From the NCBI GenBank assembly GCA_036268075.1, contig DATAUV010000114.1:1-64000 (forward strand): 64,000 nucleotides of DNA, in the 5' to 3' direction. The stretch's first letter is position 1, and every line of letters begins with the position of its first letter. Below are positions 56,859 through 64,000 of this stretch, piece by piece. The stretch is from DATARH01 sp036268075. GTDB lineage: Bacteria; Pseudomonadota; Alphaproteobacteria; ATCC43930; CGMCC-115725. The translations under genes and the position numbers were made by a program. The notes under the pieces are model-generated. The model did not search any database. It was not told where the DNA came from and was given only the letters and a program-made list of their open reading frames with translations.

Positions 56859-58183
56859 CACGCCGCCCCCTCTTGCCGTGGCCGCAGCGGCGCCGAAATC
56901 CGCGGCAGGCCGAAATGGTCGCGCAGCGTCGTGCCCTCGTAGTCCTGCCGGAAGAGGCCTCGGCGCTGCAATTCCGGCACCACGAGGTCGACGAAATCGG
57001 CGAAGGCGCCGGGGAAATGCGCCGGCAGGATGTTGTACCCGTCGGCCGCGCCGGTCGTGAACCATTCCTCGAGCGTGTCGGCGATCCCCGTCGGCGTGCC
57101 GCAAATGACCCAGTGGCCGCGCGCCGCCGCGGTCAGATTATAGAGGTCGCGGAGGGTCATCTTCTCGCGCCGCGCCATCTCGTAGAGCACGTGGTGAAAC
57201 GTGCGCCCGCCGTCGCTTTTCGGCGGCGGCGGGACCGGCGCGTCGAGGTCATGGCCGCTCACGTCGTAGCCGATCCGGCTCGTCACGAGGGTCAGCGCGT
57301 TGGTCGGGGTGATGAATGTTTGCAGCTTGGCGAGCTGCTCGCGCGCCTCGGCATCGCTGTTGCCGACGATGCACATGACGCCGGGCAGCACCGCGAGCTC
57401 ATCCGGCGCGCGGCCGTATTTCGCCATTCGGCCCTTGAGATCGGCATAGGCGGCGCGCGCCGGCCCCAGCTCCTGCACGACCGAGAACACGACATCCGCC
57501 GTGCGCGCCGCCAGCTCCAGCCCCGAGGGCGACCCGCCGGCCTGGATGATCACCGGATGCCCCTGCGGACACCGCGCCTGGTTGATCGGCCCACGCACCT
57601 GAAAGAATTTGCCGCGGTGGTTCAGCGGCCGCACCTTGTCGGCGTCGACGTACTGTCCGGTCGCCTTGTCGGCGACGATCGCGCCGTCTTCCCAGCAATC
57701 CCATAGCCCGCGCACGACATCGACGAACTCGTTGGCCCGCTCGTAGCGCAGCTCGTGGTCGATATGCTCATCGCGATTGAAGTTGAGCGCGGCCTTGGGG
57801 TTCGAGCTGGTGACGACATTCCACGCCGCGCGCCCGCCCGAGAGATGGTCGATCGAGCCGAACATGCGGGCGACGTTGTAGGGCTCGGAAAAGCTCGTCG
57901 AGACCGTGGCGCCGAGCCCGAGATGCGTCGTGCACTGGCTCAGCACGGAGATCAGGGTCGTCGGCTCGAACCGGCACAGGAAGGACGGATGGTCGGTCGG
58001 CTCCATCACCATCGAATCGGAGATGAAGAGGAGGTCGAACTTGCCGCGCTCGGCGATGCGGGCGATCTCCTGCATCACCGGCAGTTCCATATGCGTCGTG
58101 AACGCGCCGTCGTAACGCCACCCGGCCGAATGATTGCCGGTGCCGAGGACGAAGACGCCCATGTGCATCTGTCGTTTGGCCAT
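56858..58183 (-). CDS. LLM-class flavin monooxygenase (NtaA/SnaA/DszA type), paralogue 1
   Basis: A 441-residue monooxygenase. ATG 58183 with AAGGA upstream is preferred to TTG 58201. Family blocks: KFDLLFISDSMVMEPTDHPS, GLGATVSTSFSEPYNVARMF, SIDHLSGGRAAWNVVTSSNP, PVIIQAGGSPSGLELAARTA, and the tail YEGTTLRDHFGLPR. NtaA/SnaA/DszA relatives use FMNH2 to oxidise nitrilotriacetate, pristinamycin or thiophenic sulphur compounds. It is translationally coupled to an FMN reductase, forming a two-component system. The substrate is unknown. Confidence 0.92.
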   Translation of the reverse strand: MAKRQMHMGVFVLGTGNHSAGWRYDGAFTTHMELPVMQEIARIAERGKFDLLFISDSMVMEPTDHPSFLCRFEPTTLISVLSQCTTHLGLGATVSTSFSEPYNVARMFGSIDHLSGGRAAWNVVTSSNPKAALNFNRDEHIDHELRYERANEFVDVVRGLWDCWEDGAIVADKATGQYVDADKVRPLNHRGKFFQVRGPINQARCPQGHPVIIQAGGSPSGLELAARTADVVFSVVQELGPARAAYADLKGRMAKYGRAPDELAVLPGVMCIVGNSDAEAREQLAKLQTFITPTNALTLVTSRIGYDVSGHDLDAPVPPPPKSDGGRTFHHVLYEMARREKMTLRDLYNLTAAARGHWVICGTPTGIADTLEEWFTTGAADGYNILPAHFPGAFADFVDLVVPELQRRGLFRQDYEGTTLRDHFGLPRISAPLRPRQEGAA

Positions 58184-58208
58184 GCCCCAATCCTTATTCA
58201 AATTGGCC

Positions 58209-58832
58209 TTATTCAGGAAAGTTTCGGCGCCATACTTGCGCCAGCTCGGGCCGCGTCTCGGCCCTGACGGCGATACCGTGCAGGACCGGCAAATGCTCGG
58301 CGAACCACGGGCGGCGCGGCCGCCATCGCGTCATCACCGCGAGGTAGATGTCGAGCGCCGAGAAGCGCGACCCGAGAAACCACTCCGCGCCGGCTTCCCG
58401 CGCGACCATGCCCCACAGCGATTCGCGGTAGCGCGCGACGTTTTCGGCGAAGTTTTCCGCGCCTTCGGCCGGCGCGAACCGCTCGGGGTCGTCGATATAG
58501 GTGAAGGTCGGGTAGATGTTGGCGACGAGAAACACGAGCCAGCGCAGGAATTTCGGCCGCTCCGCCTCGTCCGCCAACGGCACCAGCGCCGCGCTCTTCG
58601 CGACATCGGCGAGGTAGAGCGTGATCGCGGCGCTTTCGGTCATCACCGCGCCGCCCGGCAGGACCAGGGTCGGCACCTGCGCCACCGGGTTGACCGCCGA
58701 CAGATGCTCGCGCGCGGCGGCGGAGGCGAACAGGTCGTCGACATCCTCGACCTCGAACGGCAGCCCGTACCAGGCGAGCTGCGCCTCGACCAACGTCGAT
58801 CCCCAGCCGGGGCGGGCGAAGAGCTTGTACAT
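58209..58832 (-). CDS. glutathione S-transferase
   Basis: A 207-residue GST: N-terminal MYKLFARPGWGSTLVEAQLA, cis-Pro region AQVPTLVLPGG, GSH motif ESAAITLYLAD, and a helical C-terminal domain with FSALDIYLAVMTRW, the conserved Asp N-cap. GGGAG lies about 10 nt upstream of ATG 58832. It lies 25 bp upstream of the LLM/FMN-reductase pair on the same strand, so it may process an electrophilic product of it (inference). Confidence 0.9.
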   Translation of the reverse strand: MYKLFARPGWGSTLVEAQLAWYGLPFEVEDVDDLFASAAAREHLSAVNPVAQVPTLVLPGGAVMTESAAITLYLADVAKSAALVPLADEAERPKFLRWLVFLVANIYPTFTYIDDPERFAPAEGAENFAENVARYRESLWGMVAREAGAEWFLGSRFSALDIYLAVMTRWRPRRPWFAEHLPVLHGIAVRAETRPELAQVWRRNFPE

Positions 58833-58876
58833 CGGAACCAATCTCCCAAAAACAGCGGGCGGGAGCGAGTTCTTTT

Positions 58877-59044
58877 CCCCTCGCCCGCATTGGGGGAGAG
58901 GGTGGATCGCGCAGCGAGACGGGTGAGGGCCGGCCACGGGCGAAGGCCGGGGGAGGTGCCGGGAACGAAGGGCGCCGCGAGCCGCCCTCACCCTCCCATC
59001 GCTTCGCGATAGGCCCCTCCCTCTCCCGCAATGCGGGCGAGGGG
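58877..59044. repeat. CCCTCTCCC palindrome, copy 3
   Basis: Outer arms start CCCCTCGCCCGCATTGGGGG and end CCGCAATGCGGGCGAGGGG. GATCGCGCAGCGAGACGGGT and CCCATCGCTTCGCGATAGG form an inner imperfect pair. It fills the 257-bp divergent gap between the GST and LLM paralogue 2. Confidence 0.85.
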
Positions 59045-59089
59045 TATATTTGGTGATATACGAATCGAAGCGAGGCCACGGAGCGCGAC

Positions 59090-60421
59090 ATGGCGGCACA
59101 CAAGCAAATGCGGTTGGGCGCGTTCATGCGGCCGGTGGGCATCCATACCGGCTGGTGGCGCTATCCGGGCGCCTACCCGGACGCCAACTTCAACCTCAAC
59201 CACCTGATCCGGTTTATCCAAAAGCTGGAGGCGGGCCGGTTCGATGCGTGGTTCATGGCCGACCATCTGGCCGTTCTCAACATGCCGATGGCGGCGCTGA
59301 AGCGGAGCGCGACCGTCACCTCGTTCGACCCGCTGACGCTGCTCCCGGCGCTGGCGATGGTGACGAAGCATATCGGCCTCATCGCCACCGCCTCGACGAC
59401 GTTCGAGCCGGCCTACATGATCGCCCGGCGTTTTGCCTCGCTCGACCACATCTCGGGCGGCCGCGCCGGGTGGAACCTCGTCACCACCTCGAACCCCGAC
59501 GCCGCGCTCAATTTCGGCATGACCGAGCATATGGAGCACGGCGAGCGCTATCGCCGGGCGCGCGAATTTTACGATGTCGTGACCGGGCTCTGGGACAGCT
59601 TTGCCGAGGACGCGTTTGTGCGCGATGTCGAGGAAGGCATCTATTTCGACCCCGACCGCATGCACACGCTCGACTACAAGGGCGAGTTCCTGTCGGTGCG
59701 CGGCCCCCTCAACATCGGCCGGCCACCGCAGGGCTGGCCGGTGATCGTGCAGGCCGGCGCGTCGGAGGCCGGGCGGCAGCTCGCCGGCGAGACCGCCGAG
59801 ATGGTGTTCGCCAGCGGCGGCAGCCTCACCGACGCCAAGGCCAACTATGCCGACATCAAGGCGCGCGGCAAGGCGATCGGGCGCGACCCCGACCACATCA
59901 AGATCCTCCCCGGCTGCCTCGTGGTTGTCGGCGACACGGCCGAGGAAGCCCGCGCCAAACGCGCCCAGCTCGACAGCGGCGTCCACGCCGATAGCGGCAT
60001 CGCCTCGCTGTCGATCGCGCTCGGCCACGACGCCTCGGTGTTCGAGCTCGACGCCCCGCTCCCCGACATCCCCGAAAGCAACGCCTCGAAATCCGGCCGC
60101 CAGCGCGTCATCGACCGCGCCCGGCGCGACAACCTCACCGTCCGCCAGCTCGCCACCATCGCCGGCAGCTATGGGGGGCTCGCGATGGTCGGGACGCCGA
60201 CGATGATCGTCGACCAGATGGAGGAGTGGTTTTTCGGTGAAGCCTGCGACGGCTTCAACATCATGTTCCCCTGGGTTCCCGGCGGCCTCGACGAATTCGT
60301 CGACCGCGTCGTGCCGGAGATGCAGCGGCGGAGGTTGTTCCGGACGGAGTACGAGGGGACGACGCTGCGGGAAAACCTCGGGCTGCCGCGGCCGGAGAAT
60401 AGGTTCTTCCCGGACAGATAA
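59090..60421 (+). CDS. LLM-class flavin monooxygenase (NtaA/SnaA type), paralogue 2
   Basis: A 443-residue monooxygenase, paralogous to the genes at 56858 and 62365. GGAG lies about 8 nt before ATG 59090. Blocks: FDAWFMADHLAVLNMPMAAL, SLDHISGGRAGWNLVTTSNP, PPQGWPVIVQAGASEAGRQL and the tail YEGTTLRENLGLPRPENR. It needs reduced flavin, probably from the reductase at 56301. The TAA stop touches a repeat that separates it from an exporter-like gene. Confidence 0.92.
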   Translation: MAAHKQMRLGAFMRPVGIHTGWWRYPGAYPDANFNLNHLIRFIQKLEAGRFDAWFMADHLAVLNMPMAALKRSATVTSFDPLTLLPALAMVTKHIGLIATASTTFEPAYMIARRFASLDHISGGRAGWNLVTTSNPDAALNFGMTEHMEHGERYRRAREFYDVVTGLWDSFAEDAFVRDVEEGIYFDPDRMHTLDYKGEFLSVRGPLNIGRPPQGWPVIVQAGASEAGRQLAGETAEMVFASGGSLTDAKANYADIKARGKAIGRDPDHIKILPGCLVVVGDTAEEARAKRAQLDSGVHADSGIASLSIALGHDASVFELDAPLPDIPESNASKSGRQRVIDRARRDNLTVRQLATIAGSYGGLAMVGTPTMIVDQMEEWFFGEACDGFNIMFPWVPGGLDEFVDRVVPEMQRRRLFRTEYEGTTLRENLGLPRPENRFFPDR

Positions 60422-60500
60422 AAGGACCGCGGGCGTCTCGCCCGCATCTAACGAAAAATGCGGGCGGCCCTTCGACAAGCTCAGGAGCCCGCGCTCCTTT
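60421..60500. repeat. AAAGGANCGCGGGCG palindrome, copy 1, with inserted CTTCGACAAGCTCAGG segment
   Basis: Ends AAAGGACCGCGGGCG and CCCGCGCTCCTTT match the family seen at 62263-62357. At 60468-60487 the sequence CCCTTCGACAAGCTCAGGAG replaces the few bases (GACG) present in the other copy. That 20-mer resembles a separate widespread bacterial repeat core. Confidence 0.8.
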
Positions 60501-60515
60501 AGGGGGAACCGCTTA

Positions 60516-61499
60516 GTGCTCGGCATCTTGTACGCCGCCCTCGGCGCGTTCACGTTTGCGGTCAACAACGTGGCGATGCGCCGGGGGGTGGTGACGGGCA
60601 GCGTCTTGCAAGGCATGGCGCTGACCGTGCCGTTTGGCGGCCTCACCTTCCTCGTCATCGCCGCCGCCTTTGGCGAATTGGGCCAGATCGCGATGTTCCC
60701 GACGGTGGCGGTTGCCTGGCTGGCGGGCCAGGGGATCGTGCATTTCGTGGCCGGCCGATATTGCAACTACAAATCCAACCAGCTCATGGGGGTGAACCTC
60801 TCCGCGCCGGTCGTGCAGCTTCAGATCGTCGTCGCGATGGTGTGGGCGGTGCTGACGCTGCATGAGATCTTCACCGTGCTGCAGGCGATCGGCTCAGTCT
60901 TGATGGTGGGCGGCTCGTTCGTCACCCAGCGCAACGCCAGCCGCGCGAGGAAGGCGCCGGCACCGAACGCCGCCCAGGCATTCCGGCCGCATGTCGTCTC
61001 GGGCTCGCTGTTCGCGCTCGGCGCGGCGATCGGTTATGGCACCTCGCCGCTGATGGCCCGCGAGGCCTTCCTCGCCGCGCCCGGCGTCGGGACCGCGGCC
61101 GGCGGGTGCATCGCCTATGCGTCGGCGACGGTGTTTTTTGCGCTGATCCTCTTGAAGCCGGGCGCCTGGGGCGACATCAGGGGCACCAGCCGCGAAAACC
61201 TGCCGTGGTTTCTGTCGGGGGCGGTGACGGTGGCGATTTCCCAGGCCTTCGTCTACGCGTCGCTCGCCCTGGCGCCGCTGATCGTCGTGACGCCGATCCT
61301 CCAGCTCTCGCTGGTGTTCCGGCTGGGGTTGTCGCAATGGGTCAACCGCGAGCACGAGGTGATGAACGCCGCCGTGATCGTCGGCGCCGTCACGGCGGTG
61401 CTGGGTTCGCTCCTCGTCGCGATCCCCAGCGAATATCTGGCATCGTGGCTCGCCCTGCCGACGCCGCTCGCCGATTTTCTGCGCTACCGGCTGGCGTAG
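60516..61499 (+). CDS. DMT-superfamily (EamA-like) transporter
   Basis: A 327-residue membrane protein from GTG 60516 with GGGGG upstream. About ten hydrophobic segments in two halves; the first reads GILYAALGAFTFAVNNVAMR and the second begins VVSGSLFALGAAIGYGTSPL. An EamA-type layout with export of metabolites or drugs is likely. It lies downstream of LLM paralogue 2 on the same strand and could export or import its substrate (inference). Confidence 0.8.
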   Translation: MLGILYAALGAFTFAVNNVAMRRGVVTGSVLQGMALTVPFGGLTFLVIAAAFGELGQIAMFPTVAVAWLAGQGIVHFVAGRYCNYKSNQLMGVNLSAPVVQLQIVVAMVWAVLTLHEIFTVLQAIGSVLMVGGSFVTQRNASRARKAPAPNAAQAFRPHVVSGSLFALGAAIGYGTSPLMAREAFLAAPGVGTAAGGCIAYASATVFFALILLKPGAWGDIRGTSRENLPWFLSGAVTVAISQAFVYASLALAPLIVVTPILQLSLVFRLGLSQWVNREHEVMNAAVIVGAVTAVLGSLLVAIPSEYLASWLALPTPLADFLRYRLA

Positions 61500-61503
61500 C
61501 TGG

Positions 61504-62250
61504 CTACTTCAGCAGAAGGGCGGTGCCGCTCAGAAGGACGAGAGCGGCGACGCAGAAGCCGAAGATTCGGGGGTCGAGGCGGCCGACGATGTGGCTGCCG
61601 AGCCACGAGCCGACGACGATCAGCGGCAGGCCCAGCGCCAAGAGGGTGAGGGTCGGACCGGCGTAGAACCCGAAATCCGCGTATCCCCCGACCCGCAGCA
61701 TCGAGCTCACCAGCAGCACCATCGTCATGGTCGCCCGGAAAACTTCGCGCTCCAGCCGCAGGATGTTGAAATAGATCACATAGATCGGCCCCGCCCCACC
61801 CCCGAACAAGGCGCTGCAGAGCCCGCCCGAAATGCCCGTGACGACCGCCAAGGCACCGTGCCACCGCGCCGGCAGCGCCGGAGGAACCCCGCCGGTACAC
61901 AGGACGTAGATCGAATAGAGGATCAGGAAGACGCCGAGACCTCGCCGCAGGGCGTGCTCGTCGAGCATGCTGATGAAGTAGAAGCCGAACCCGACGCCGA
62001 CCAACGTATAGGCCATCATGATCGCGAAGTGCCGCCACGCGATAAACCGCCAATCGCGGCTGACATAGCGGATCGAGGTGACGAGGGTCAGGGCCGACGC
62101 GACCGATATGGCCACCGGAAACGGCATGACCAGGGCCAGGAGCGGCACCGCCACCAGCACCGCCCCAAACCCCGCCGCGCTGCGCACCGCGAACGCGCCG
62201 ATCAGCACCGCCGCATAGACCGCGAGGCCGGGGTAGGACAAAGGCAACAT
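61504..62250 (-). CDS. sulfite exporter TauE/SafE family protein
   Basis: A 248-residue TauE/SafE-family membrane protein with about eight helices. It contains two glycine-rich half-repeats: SAAGFGAVLVAVPLLALVMP and ISGGLCSALFGGGAGPIYVI. ATG 62250 is chosen; an upstream extension to 62289 (MRAGRPRSFGTRR) is translated repeat. The family exports sulfite, sulfonates or other small anions. Together with SsuD/DszA-like monooxygenases this would fit organosulphur use (inference). Confidence 0.87.
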   Translation of the reverse strand: MLPLSYPGLAVYAAVLIGAFAVRSAAGFGAVLVAVPLLALVMPFPVAISVASALTLVTSIRYVSRDWRFIAWRHFAIMMAYTLVGVGFGFYFISMLDEHALRRGLGVFLILYSIYVLCTGGVPPALPARWHGALAVVTGISGGLCSALFGGGAGPIYVIYFNILRLEREVFRATMTMVLLVSSMLRVGGYADFGFYAGPTLTLLALGLPLIVVGSWLGSHIVGRLDPRIFGFCVAALVLLSGTALLLK

Positions 62251-62262
62251 GCGGCGGGTTCC

Positions 62263-62357
62263 AAAGGAGCGCGGGCGTCCCGCCCGCATCTCGAGAAAAC
62301 TTGCGGGTGGGACGCCCGCATCTGCTGTAAGAGCGGGCGGGACGCCCGCGCTCCTTT
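62263..62357. repeat. AAAGGAGCGCGGGCGTCCCGCC palindrome, copy 2
   Basis: Ends AAAGGAGCGCGGGCGTCCCG and CGGGACGCCCGCGCTCCTTT are perfect complements. A third GCGGGTGGGACGCCCGCATC unit lies between. It separates TauE from LLM paralogue 3. Confidence 0.9.
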
Positions 62358-62364
62358 GCTTGCC

Positions 62365-63687
62365 TCAGCCGTACTGGCTTTGCGGCCAATCCAGCCCGTA
62401 ATGCTCGCGGAGCGTCGTGCCTTCGTATTCGGTACGGAACAACCCGCGGCGCTGGAGGATCGGGATCACCTCGGTGGCGAAGGCGTCGAGCATTTGCGGG
62501 TAAAGCGGCGGCATCACGTTGAAGCCGTCGGCGGCGCCGTCCTCGAACCAGTCGACCATCAGATCGGCGACCTGCTCCGGGGTGCCGGCATAGGTGAAAT
62601 GGCCTCGGGCGCCGGCCAGGTATGACAAGAGCTGGCGCAGGGTCGCGTTTTCGCGGCGGACGAAGTTGATGATGACCTCGGTGCGGCTGCGAGCAGCCTG
62701 GACCGAGCCGGGGTCGGGGAAATCGTCGGCTGAGAGCGGTACGTCGAGCGGCAGATGCGAGAAATCGTGGCCGCCGAAGCGGTTCGACAGGCGCTTCCGG
62801 CCGACCTCGGTGTCGGCGAGGTCGTTGACCTCGCGGGCGAGGCGCTGCGCCTCGGCCTCGGTGCCGGCGATCATCGGGCTGAGGCCGGGAAGGATCAGCA
62901 CCTGCCCAGGGTTGCGTCCCTCTTCCTGAACTAACGCTTTAAGATCGGCATAGAACTCCTTGGCCGTGGCCTTTTCCATATGCGCGGTGAAGACCGCCTC
63001 GGCGTGGCGGGCGGCGAAGCGGCGGCCGGTGTCGGACGAGCCGGCCTGCACCAGCACCGGCCGCCCCTGCGGACAGCGCGGCATGTTGAGCGGCCCCTCG
63101 ACCTGGTAGAAATCGCCGCGGTGGCTGATCGGACGGATGCGGTCGGCGCGGGCGTATTTGCCGCTGGCGCGGTCGTCGAGCACCGCGTCCTCGGCCCAGC
63201 TATCCCACAGCGCCTTGACCACGGTCATGAACTCTTCGCCGCGGGCATAGCGGTCGGCGTGGCTCACCTGGCCCGAGCCGCCGAAATTCGCCGCCGCCGT
63301 CGCCAGCCACGAGGTGACGATGTTCCACGCCGCCCGGCCGTGGCTCATATGGTCGATCGAGGCGAATTGGCGGGCGAGGTTGAACGGCTCGGTATAGGTC
63401 GTCGACGCGGTGGCGATCATGCCGATGCGCTGCGTCGACACCGCGATCGCCGCGAGCACCGTCACCGGTTCGAGCCAGGTCCGCGCCGCCTGCGCCGCGT
63501 CGCCGCCGAGCGCGAGCTGGTCGGCGAGGAAGATCGAGTCGAACTTCGCCGTCTCGGCCCGGCGCGCCAGCTCGATGTAATAGTCGATGTCGGTCAGCGG
63601 GCGCGGCGAAGTGCCGGGATGCCGCCACGACGCCTCGTGGTGGCCGCGGCTATGGAAGAACAGGTTGAGGTGCATCCGGCGGGTCAT
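62365..63687 (-). CDS. LLM-class flavin monooxygenase (NtaA/SnaA type), paralogue 3
   Basis: A 440-residue monooxygenase. ATG 63687 (MTRRMHLNLFFHSRGHHEAS) is preferred over 63714. Blocks: FDSIFLADQLALGGDAAQAA, SIDHMSHGRAAWNIVTSWLA, CPQGRPVLVQAGSSDTGRRF and the tail YEGTTLREHYGLDWPQSQ. It is the third member of the local paralogue set and has no reductase of its own next to it. Confidence 0.92.
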   Translation of the reverse strand: MTRRMHLNLFFHSRGHHEASWRHPGTSPRPLTDIDYYIELARRAETAKFDSIFLADQLALGGDAAQAARTWLEPVTVLAAIAVSTQRIGMIATASTTYTEPFNLARQFASIDHMSHGRAAWNIVTSWLATAAANFGGSGQVSHADRYARGEEFMTVVKALWDSWAEDAVLDDRASGKYARADRIRPISHRGDFYQVEGPLNMPRCPQGRPVLVQAGSSDTGRRFAARHAEAVFTAHMEKATAKEFYADLKALVQEEGRNPGQVLILPGLSPMIAGTEAEAQRLAREVNDLADTEVGRKRLSNRFGGHDFSHLPLDVPLSADDFPDPGSVQAARSRTEVIINFVRRENATLRQLLSYLAGARGHFTYAGTPEQVADLMVDWFEDGAADGFNVMPPLYPQMLDAFATEVIPILQRRGLFRTEYEGTTLREHYGLDWPQSQYG

Positions 63688-63717
63688 CGCGCCATCCTGC
63701 CACCCTGGGGCCACCCG

Positions 63718-64000
63718 TCAATGTTGTTGGCGGCCGCCAAAACTCTTCGGGTCGAGGCCCGGCACGAGCCGGTCGTTCCGGTAGACGCCGTTCTTGTCGC
63801 GGACGTAGTTCATCGGCAGCAGCGTGAACGTCGCCGCGTCGAGCGCGGGCATCAGCCGCCCCTGCTCCCAGACATGACGGGCATCGACCGCGTAGATGCT
63901 GAATTTCTCGCCGGGCGGCCGCTTCAACGACGGGTCGTCGGGCCAAATCAGGATGCGGAAGCTCGCCGGATCGGCGTTCGGCAGGATTTCTCCACGGTAA
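63718..64000 (-). CDS. DKNYY-repeat family protein (partial, 5' end outside window)
   Basis: The frame is open from the window edge to TGA 63718-63720 (about 93 codons visible). It shows degenerate repeats of the DKNYY type: ILPNADPASFRIL, KFSIYAVDARHVWEQGRLMP ALDAATFTLL is split here into the unit VDARHVWEQGRLMPALDAAT, then YVRDKNGVYRNDRLVPGLDP. Each unit has a (D)KxxVYxxxxxxPGxDxxxF pattern. These proteins are usually secreted or membrane-anchored and of unknown function. The N-terminus is missing. Confidence 0.75.
   Translation of the reverse strand, partial: YRGEILPNADPASFRILIWPDDPSLKRPPGEKFSIYAVDARHVWEQGRLMPALDAATFTLLPMNYVRDKNGVYRNDRLVPGLDPKSFGGRQQH

Overview
The window is about 69 % GC (estimated by eye) and densely coded on both strands, with many ATGA/GTGA stop-start overlaps and frequent GTG starts. 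The core gene order (accA, xerD, aroK-aroB; rpmH-rnpA-yidD-yidC-engB-argB) points to an alphaproteobacterium, most likely of the Rhodospirillales. This placement is an inference from synteny and composition; no rRNA is present.

Positions 1-9.5 kb are housekeeping. accA (partial), xerD and a 46-residue membrane protein lie on the minus strand; aroK-aroB are divergent. A long minus-strand run of rpmH, rnpA, yidD, yidC, engB, argB, a HAD nucleotidase and bolA is driven from a clear sigma70-type promoter at 9550-9578. Positions 9.6-17.3 kb hold a coupled operon of two paralogous di-iron ferritin-like proteins plus a flippase-like membrane protein. A metal block follows: DUF2946-like protein, outer-membrane-like protein, CopC, CopD, a Fur-family regulator, a NicO-like permease and a NiCoT nickel/cobalt permease. 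Positions 17.4-24.4 kb carry a TVP38-like membrane protein, a MerA-like flavoprotein, an orphan histidine kinase, rlmI, a DUF1906 lipoprotein, fdhD and tRNA-Arg(ACG).

Positions 24.4-28.9 kb look accessory: a trypsin-like protease, a lower-GC 112-residue orphan gene, REP-like palindromes, a tandem repeat, a TonB receptor, and the C-terminal remnant of an ABC solute-binding protein. Positions 28.9-64 kb are a catabolic and transport region. It holds a carbohydrate-type ABC importer without an ATPase, a fused TRAP importer, hydantoinase hyuA/hyuB split by a PIN toxin-antitoxin pair, five LLM-type flavin oxidoreductases with an FMN reductase, glutathione transferases, VOC proteins, several exporters, and many small dehydrogenases and hydrolases.

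The most distinctive feature is the palindromic repeat load of the right half. At least five families occupy almost every larger intergenic gap there. They nest in one another, supply or touch stop codons, and create false N-terminal extensions. Gene decay is visible at three places: an ABC binding-protein tail, an amidohydrolase fused to an HIBADH tail, and a probable hyuA tail. I found no CRISPR array, complete prophage, insertion sequence or secondary-metabolite cluster. The best candidates for something undescribed are the ferritin-like pair with its flippase, the octamer palindromes that flank an unrecognised 516-residue gene, and the interrupted hyuA/hyuB operon whose HyuB carries an extra C-terminal domain.
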